A stretch of 64,000 nucleotides of DNA from Cymbidium sinense (lineage: Eukaryota; Streptophyta; Magnoliopsida; Asparagales; Orchidaceae): NCBI GenBank assembly GCA_021442155.1, contig CM038222.1, positions 112,781,121 to 112,845,120 on the forward strand, given 5' to 3'. Each line of letters begins with the position of its first letter. Within the stretch, counting starts at the first letter, position 1. The notes beneath the pieces were generated by a model. That model was given only the letters and a program-made list of their open reading frames with translations, was not told the origin of the DNA and did no database searches. A program made the position numbers and the translations under genes. Positions 34,301 through 43,300 of this stretch are shown piece after piece.

Positions 34301-37300
34301 GCATCTACGCTAACAAATTGATTAATGTCGCTCAAGGTTGCCCTCCTCTTGTCCTTGTTGATAGATTTGATTGCCTTGTTTGCTCTCTCTTAGATGTAGG
34401 CAAGTGCTATGAAGGGAAAGTTGTAAGAATTCCTAAAGAATAAAGCTTTATAATGAAAAATTGACAACCTAAGGATCTTATTTATAGATTGGATCCAGTG
34501 CCGTTTTTGTAGCACCTTGGTGCTGGTCTCTCGGTTCTAAAAGTGCGGGACCAGCATCGCGGTGCTCGACATTAATGCCTAGGAGCTGGTCAGCCGGTTA
34601 AGGCGGTTATTATTCTCGTCAAAAAGGTCATTTATAATATTTATTATTATAATTATGTGATCGATAGAGTATGTAAAATACAGCAGACATTTATGTAGCG
34701 CTTCGACGCTTTGGCACGGCACTGCGATGCTGGTCAAAAGTTCTGACTGGCGCCCAGGTGTTGGTCAACCAGACAACCTACTTTCCTTTACTTTTCAAAA
34801 TTTCTGTGATAGTGTCTATAAGTGCTTTCGGTGTTGAATCTGTCAAATCTACATTATCATGGGCTTCCCCGCGGCTGGATTGTCCAAGCGACGCCGACAG
34901 CCAGACGCTGCCCTATTTGGTTCTGACACCATATTTAATGTGTAAGCCTCCATGGTGAATCAAACCAACTTAAATTCCATATATTCGCGAACTTCACCCA
35001 ATTTATATGTTTGCTGCAAGCAACCCTAAATTTAATGACTTTCTAATAAATGTAAGTCCAATCTATATGTTCGTTATGCGAAACTCTAAATCATACTTGG
35101 CATTCTAAAGAGATGTAAGTCCAATCTGGCGGCTTTCTAATCGATATAAGTCCGACTTGTGCTTGTAATGCAAGCACAATCTAAAACCCCCAATGATATT
35201 CCAATAGATGTAAGCCTTACTTATGTCTGCAACGTAGATTTCATAAAATTGAATTATTGTATAAACTTATAAATTAAGTTTAACCTAAATAATTCAATAA
35301 ACACTTCCACTATAAAATCTACACTAAACTCTAGTCTACTTAGGATATCTGAGACGAGGTAACCCATGATTGCTAATTAGACTCCCTAGACATTACGATT
35401 AATAGCCCTTTGATGTTGGTAGATTGAAATAATGTAATCTCGGCACGATGGAATCATTGAATCTTGATCGAAACTATCTTCTTTTTTCCTTTATACAGTC
35501 ATCCATACCACATCATTATACACCGATTTATGTCAGAAATTTTTATTTATTTTCAACCTTAATCAAGAGTACTCTCCTATTATGATCAGAGAGAGAATTA
35601 ACTATGAATGCTTGTAATGCAACCACAATCTAAAACCCCCAATGATATTCCAATGGATGTAACTCTTACTTATGTCTACAACGCAGATTTCATAAAATTG
35701 AATTATTGCATAAACTTATAAATTAAGTTTAGCCTAAATAATTCAATAAACTCTTCCACCATAAAATCTATACTAAAACTCTAGTCTACTTAGGATATCT
35801 GAGACGAGGCGTCCCATGATTGCTAATTAGACTCCCTAGACATTACGGCTAATAGCCCTTTGATGTTGGTAGATTGAAATAATGTAATCTCGGCACGATG
35901 GAATCATTGGATCTTGATCGAAACTATCTTCTTTTTTTCTTTATACAGTCATCCATACCACATCATTATACACCGATTTATGTCAGAAATTTATATTTAT
36001 TTCCAACCTTAATCAAGAGTACTCTCCTATTATGATCAAAGAGATAATTAACTATGAATGTTTGCGTTCATAGGAAGTAGAACTCAGATCTAAATAAACC
36101 TTAACATAATATTAGGGAAAATCTGGTTGAATATAAATTAACCTGCCTCATGAAGAACGAACTCCCTAAACATCTTATAAAGATGACAGAGATTTTCGAA
36201 GGCATTTTTTCTGAGCGATCGCTGGACATAAATAAAAATCTCATACATTTGATGTCGTCAATATCATTTGAGTTTTTAGGCGCTTGTCCTTGCATTCTGA
36301 TAGATTATTAACATTGAGGCAGAAGATATCCTCGTCATAAAAAAGTTTGAATCTAAAATTGCCTATTGTTTCTGGGTTTCTTATTTCGGACGTGTAAATG
36401 AGCAGGTTCTGATGGAAGCCAAGCATCAATAACAGCCAATAGAAATAGAAACCTTAAGCGGCCAGTGTGGATGAAAGATTATGTATAAATAATAGGAGTT
36501 TGTTAAAGAAGTATACTTACATTCTTAATTAGTTAGGTAATGACAGCTTAATGGAAACGAGATATTGTAGCCTGAAACAAGAACACTATAAATAAAGAAG
36601 CAATAATCCCAGAGGGGATTGAACCCTTTTTCTCAGAATTCCTTTTTCCTTCTCCTTCTTCCTTCTTTTCATTCTTATGCAGGAGTGGCGTGGCGCTTGA
36701 AGAGCTCATCTAGGGTTGGGGAGCACATCAATTTGGTGCTCTCGTCGAGAGGAACTCAAAACCAGAAATTATTTTCTTGTTGCAAAATCTCAAACATCTC
36801 AACAATGGCAGAAGGGATGTGTCACACAACAAAAATGGTAGAAGACTATATCACAAAATTGCTAAGCATGAATAACAGATAACTTCTTTAACTAGACTCA
36901 TTAGTGACCTTTCTTGTAATGTTTTGGATATCAAACTGAAATTGGACCAATGTTTTCAATCAAAACAAATTGAGCATGACAAATGACACGGTTAGCTACT
37001 CTGATAATAATTCAGAACAAAATTCACGCAATTCTTTAAGTTGCATCGATTAGGGGAATCAAGATAGATATGCCAAGATTTAATGAGGAGAATCCTCATG
37101 GATGGTTATTCAAGGCTGAGCAATTCTTTTCATATTTCAATTTATTCGAGAATCAAAGATTCATGATTACCTCAGTGTACATGGAAGGCCCAGCTTTAAG
37201 TTGGTATCAATGGATGTATTTCAATAACCAATTGAGTTCTTGGACTTCTTTCAAGTATGATGTGCTCAAAAGATTTGACCCGTCGATGTATAGAGATTTG

Positions 37301-40300
37301 CAAAGGGAATTGACAAAATTACAGCAAACATTATCAATTCAAGATTTTTATAATCGTTTTGAAGGACTTTCCAATCAGATTTCAAGTATTCCTCCAAATT
37401 TTTTCTAGAGTTGTTTCGAATCTGGACTTCATTCAGATATTAGAGGGGAAGTGTGTGCACTTCAACCGCAATCATTACTGCAAGCATATCAATTGGCTAA
37501 ACTAATGGAAGATAGATTGCGAGATCAATATAGAACACCAATACATTTGAATTCACTCAACATAGTGAATATAACCTGAGTGATTTGGGTTTGAACAGAA
37601 TTTTAAAAGGAATTAATCAAACAACACAAATTCAGAAGGATGCATTACCTGTTCAGCATTTGACACCTGCACAATTAGAAGAGTGTCGAGCTAAAGGACT
37701 TTGTTTTCACTGTAATGATAAATTTCATAAAGGACATGTGTGTAAACCAGAACTTTTTATCATGATGATGATAAATGATGAACAAGAACTGCAAGTTGCA
37801 CATGAGGAGGAGAGTTTGGATGACTTAGTGATGACTCCAGAGAATCCAGAGATGAATTTTAATGCTTTTACCGGACAGAAAAATCCAAGAACCTTAAGAT
37901 TACAATGGAACATAGATAAACACCGGTTCAAATTTTAGTAGAGTGTGGATTGACGCATAATTTCATCCAAACCAGATTGTTACAATACCTGCACATGCCA
38001 GTAAAGAAATCACAATTTTTCAAAGTATTGGTGGGTAATGGTGAAACATTAGAATGTTTGGGGTTATGTCCACAAGTCTCAATCAATATTCAAGGGCATA
38101 TGTTTGATATTGATTGCTACGTTGTCCCAATTCTGGATATAGATATAGTATTGGGAGTCCAATGGTTAGAATTGTTGGGTCCATGTTTAATGGATTATAA
38201 GAATCTAATTATGGAATTTTTCTGGAAAGGCTCACAAATTATTCTTATTGGTAATAACATTACTTTCTCTGAAATCAAATTGCAACAATTCCATAGAATG
38301 CTAGCAATAGCTACATTAGCTTCTTGTTATCAGTCAACAGTTACCACTAAAGAACAATAGGATGTAAATGACTGTCCACTGGAAATCAAGAGTCTTATAC
38401 AACAGTTTCAAACCATTTTTCAGAATCCAATAGAACTCCCACCTTGACTATAAAATACCATTAATTGAAGGATCAACACCAGTAAAGGTGAAACCTTATC
38501 GATATCCTTACTTTCCGAAAACAGAGATTGAGAAAATGGTGAAAGAAATGTTAGATGCAATAATCATAAGGAAAGCACAAGTTCTTTTTCATCCCCAGTT
38601 ATATTAGTTAAAAAGAAAGATGAGACATGGAGGTTTTGTATCGATTATCGTGCTCTCAACAAAGTAACTATCTTAGATAGATTTCCAATGCCTACAACAG
38701 AGGAACTAATTGATGAACTTCATGGGGCTACAGTATTTTCTAAATTAGATTTGCGTTCCGACTACCACCAAATAAGAATGGCGGAAAACAATATTTTCAA
38801 AATTTTATTTATAACACAGGAGGGACATTATGAGTTTCTAGCTATGCCATTTGGTCTCATAAATGCGCCAACAACATTCCAAGCTATGATGAATAGGGTA
38901 CTTCGTCCGTTTTGACGATGATTTGCGTTAGTTTTCTTTGACGACATCCTCATATATAGTAAAACAATGGCAGATCATGCATGGCACACTTACAAACAGT
39001 TTTTTCAAACTTTGCAAGATCCAGTGCTTTTTATTAAACCTTCAAAATGTTTGTTTGGAAAAGCACAATTGGAATACCTAGGACATGTTATTCCAGCACA
39101 AGGAGTGGAAGCAGATCCAACCAAAGTTGAAGCAGTACAGGCATGGCCAACTCCCAATTCCATTAAGAAATTAAGAGGATTTTTAGCCTTGACAGGATAT
39201 TACAGAAAATTTGTTAAGAACTATACTAACATTACAGCTCCCTTCACAAGCTTACTAGCAAAAGAGGACTTACAATGGACTTTGGAAGCACAAACAACAT
39301 TCGAGGCGTTGAAGAAAGCTATGACATCATACCTGTTCTAGCTTTTCCAAATTTCTCCTTATCATTTGAAGTGGAAATAGATGCTTCGGGCATAGCTATT
39401 GGAGCTGTATTGTTGCAGCAATCCCATCCGTTAGCTTATTTTAGTAAACAACTGTCCCCTATCATGCAAAAGGCATCAACATATGCTAGAGAATTATATG
39501 CAATTATAGAAGCAGTAGCCCGATGGAGACAATATTTACTAGGGAGAAAATTTATTATCAGAACAGACCAAAAGAGTATCAAAGAATTGATGTAACAAGT
39601 AAAACAAATACCAGAACAATAACGTTTCTTAGTGAAGTTGTTGGGCTTTGATTACTCTATCGAATATAAACCTGAGAATTCAAATAAAGTAGCAGAAGCA
39701 TTACCAAGAAAAGAGGAATGCATAGAAACATCTTAGCAAACAATAAAAGACCCAACATCAACGTTTATGGCATACACGCAACACACAACATCACTCATCG
39801 AACAAATACAACTAGAGACTCAAAATTTACCTGATATGCAGCAACTGGTACAGGAGGTCATCAACAAACCAGATGAAGTTCCAAATTATGGCTATCGTAA
39901 TGGGTTACTATACTACAAACAAACAATCATATTATCAGCTCAATCACAACTTAAGACCGAAGTTGTCAGTGAGCTGCATTCCACGCCCATAGGAGGCCAT
40001 GGGGGTATTAAAAGAACGTTGGCTCGAGCACGCACTCAATTTTTTTGGCCTAATCTCAAGTAAGATATACAACGATTTGTACAGACATGTCCTATATGTC
40101 AACAAACCAAGATACAACACAGAAACCTGGCCTTTTACAACTCCTACCAATTCTTGAACAGATATGGAGGATATTGCAATAGACTTCATCATTGGATTAT
40201 CAAAATCATATGAGAAGACAATCATTTTGGTAGTCATCGACTAACTTTCTAAATATGCTCATTTTTCAGCATCGGCACAACAATTTTCAGCAATAACATT

Positions 40301-43300
40301 TGCAAATGTCTTTGTAAAGGATATTTTTAAACTACATGGAATACCAAAACTAATTGTCTCTGATCGAGACCCAATATTCATGTGCAGATTCTGGTCAGAA
40401 TTATTTCGTTTGAGTGGCACCACATTGAATCATAGCAGCGCATACCATCCAGAATCGGACGAACAATCAGAAGTGACAAACCGCACATTGGAACAATATT
40501 TACGGAGTTTTGTCATGGATTCACCTTCAAATTGGGTAACTTTTTTGTCATGGGCTGAATTTTCATATAATACATTTACACTTTTGTCAATGGGTCTACC
40601 TTCTTTCCAAATTGTTTATGGTAGAATGCCACCATCTATCATTCCTTATAAACCGCAGTCAAATGTAAAGGCAGTGGATATATTACTGAAATAAAGAGAT
40701 AAAATACTTTAATAACTTAAGACAAATCTCCATTGAACTCAAAATTGAATGAAACAGATGGCGGATAAAAGTCATCGGGAGCTCACTTTCTAGGTTGGTG
40801 ACCAAGTATTAGTTAAATTACAACCATACCGGCAAACATCAATGACCACCCAACCCTTCATCAAACTCAACCGACGATTCTATGAGCCATTCAAAATCAT
40901 AGCAAGAATCGGTCAGGTAGCTTACAAACTGGATCTTTCACAAACAGCAAAATACACTCAGTTTTTCATGTTTCTCGACTTAAACCTTTCTGTGAAAATT
41001 TCTTCCTTCATCCAGCGATACTACCAACACAATTTTGAGATGACCAACCTTTGTTAAAACCAGCCAACATTGTTGATTAGAGACTTTTTTTTTTTTAAAA
41101 ACAATAATTTGATTTTTCAGTATCTGGTTCAATGGGAAGGATTAGCACCCGAGGATGCTTCCTGGATAGCAGTAGAGGAAATACAAAGGGCATACCCTGA
41201 TTTTGACCTTGAGGACAAGGTTGATCTTGAGAGCGTGAGTAATGATAGAAGCCAACCAACAATAACAGTCAATAGAAGTAGAAACCATAAGCAGCCAGTG
41301 TGGATGGAAGATTATGTATAAAGAATACGAGTTTGTTAAAGAAATGTACTTACTTTCTTGATTAGTTAGGGAACGACAGCTTAAAGGAAACAAGATATTG
41401 TAACCTGTAACAAGAACACTATAAATAAAGAAGCAATAATCCCAGAGGGGATGGAACCCTTTTTCTTAGAATTCCCTTTTCCCTCTCCTTCTTCCTTCTT
41501 TTCATTCTTTTGCAGGAGTGACGAGCTGCTCGAAGAGCTCATCTAGGGTTGGGAGCACATCAGGTTCTGTCACATGCTTCTCGAACATCCTCGTATATTT
41601 CATTCACCCTTTTCAGGAGGACTTTGTTACATATGTTTAGTCAACAGAAAATGACTCACACTGACTTGCACCATTTAAATATGACGGTTGCTTTGGTACT
41701 TTGGTCAAGGAATACATATTACATATGTATAAAATAGTTTTGAGTTTCAAAGGCAGACATTACAAAATGATGCGATCATGTCACTACTAGTCAACTTTTA
41801 TAAAATCTCAGTGATCTTTCATAGGAATTATGGAGAGTTGAGTTCTGTAGTGTGTGTGGATACTTGAACTTGATCTACTGAACCAGTTCATCCTCATCCT
41901 ATATACTTTATTCGTGTTCTTTCACCATTACAAAAGAAGCGAAAGATATTCATGCCTTCTTACATTTCGTTGAGGAAAAACAAAATCTCAGATGCTTTGG
42001 TTTCTTTTTTATTATTTTTTTATTTTTTATGATATTAGGATCAACAAAACGGTACCTTCTATTGTTCTAAATTGAGATATTGGAACATAGATTGCCCATT
42101 CTATCATTTCATCAAATTTAAATCTTTCTTCATTAAATTCAATTCCAAGAAATTATAGGAGCTCTTCTATTTCAAGAAATAATGTCATGATTCATGGACT
42201 GACTGACTGTTATTGGAATTGAGAAGCTTTGGAATTCATCACTTCTAAGTTTGGGAAACTTATTTGCATGGGTAAATATAGCATAAACAAAGATTACGTA
42301 TTGGAAGCTAAGGTGTTGGTTCTTGTTGATAATGTGAAGACTATTCCCAAGCATGTCCTAGTTCAATCTTATTGCTTTGTTTATACTAATTTATATATTC
42401 TTGGTTCATCATCTGAGAAAGGATGCCAAATCCTTAACATTGCACTTCTGTAACAACAACAATCTACCTTCGTAAGATCTGTAAGGTCCTTAAGTTTCCT
42501 GTTATCAATTGATGGAGGAAGATGCAGTCAATTTTGGTAAATGCTTTTTTTGAAGGAGGAATTAAATTCTCATTTATCTACAACCATTAATCCTATCAAT
42601 TGAAAATTGAATTCTGCCTCTTAATTGAATGTGAAATTTCCCAGCTTTCCTTGTGAACAACGAAGGGCTTGGAAACCCAAAACTAACATGCTTCCATTAT
42701 TCAGAATTATTAGAAAAGGCAATTTTATTTTATTATGGATAATAAGCTTCTTTCCTCTGGCTGCTTCTACAAGCTGGATGATTTTTATACTTATCATTCC
42801 AAATGTCTTATCAAATGAAATGTCCGAGCTCAATTTTCTGTTGACTTAAGTGAGTTATTTTCCTCTAATGATCCCCTTGTTTGGGCTAAAGCTGGATGCC
42901 CCTTTTTCTTCGAAAGAAATGAAGAGATATTTTTATCTCTTGTTACTTTTTAATCTCCTGGGATGAATGACTTCTCAGTCTTGTTATTTTAGGAAATGTG
43001 GGAACTATTAATTTGGACTTGATCAGATTATGTATGTCTATTATTGATGGTGGATTATAGAGATTTTGTTCACTGGTGAGGCATATTTGTGATGATTCAT
43101 GGATTAATTTGCTGGAGCTATAAAATTTATCATGATCTTGGTAAGTGTCAATTGCTAAAGTTAAAGCTGAATTTGTCCAAATCAGACATATTTGATGAAA
43201 ATCTATGTATTTATTCTTCGACAGATGTCTGGTGTAATGATTTGAGAAATATTTTTTTCTTATCAGTTGGATTATTTTGTGTTATTTTATAATTTTAGTA

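Larger units (their letters stand above)
32820..34940 (-). pseudogene. Relic of a plant transposon protein (Transposase_32-like, PF20167 type)
   Basis: Reading the minus strand from about 34440 to 33625 gives pieces characteristic of the 'putative plant transposon protein' domain found in many plant LTR elements: [75 protein letters not shown] and [16 protein letters not shown]. Several frameshifts and stops separate them. A Tourist-like MITE (33166-33617) then interrupts the gene. Beyond it, 33135-32830 encodes a Lys/Glu-rich coiled-coil tail. A possible primer-binding site on this strand (TGGTGTCAGAACC, 34918-34930) supports an LTR element in minus orientation. The family assignment is from memory of the domain and would need a profile search. 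Confidence 0.65.
36410..41562 (+). mobile_element. Ty3/gypsy chromovirus-type retrotransposon, full length but defective
   Basis: A 5.15-kb element bounded by LTRs (36410-36730, 41243-41562) that start TG and end CA. It is flanked by a perfect 5-bp target duplication GGTTC (36405-36409, 41563-41567). Between the LTRs the order is gag, CCHC knuckle, protease, reverse transcriptase, RNase H, integrase and chromodomain, which is the Ty3/gypsy order. A chromodomain puts it with the chromoviruses. It has the same orientation as the host gene. Many stops and frameshifts make it non-autonomous. By eye the LTRs differ at about 30 of 320 sites, implying an insertion of some millions of years. Confidence 0.93.

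Noticed and set aside
36241..36429. Minus-strand 62-codon frame reading [20 protein letters not shown]
   Set aside because: Looks protein-like, but I could not tie it to any family and the 3' end is overlapped by the gypsy LTR start; left unassigned.
36405..41567. Possible endogenous virus
   Set aside because: Domain order, LTR ends and chromodomain identify a Ty3/gypsy retrotransposon; no envelope or movement-protein gene is present.
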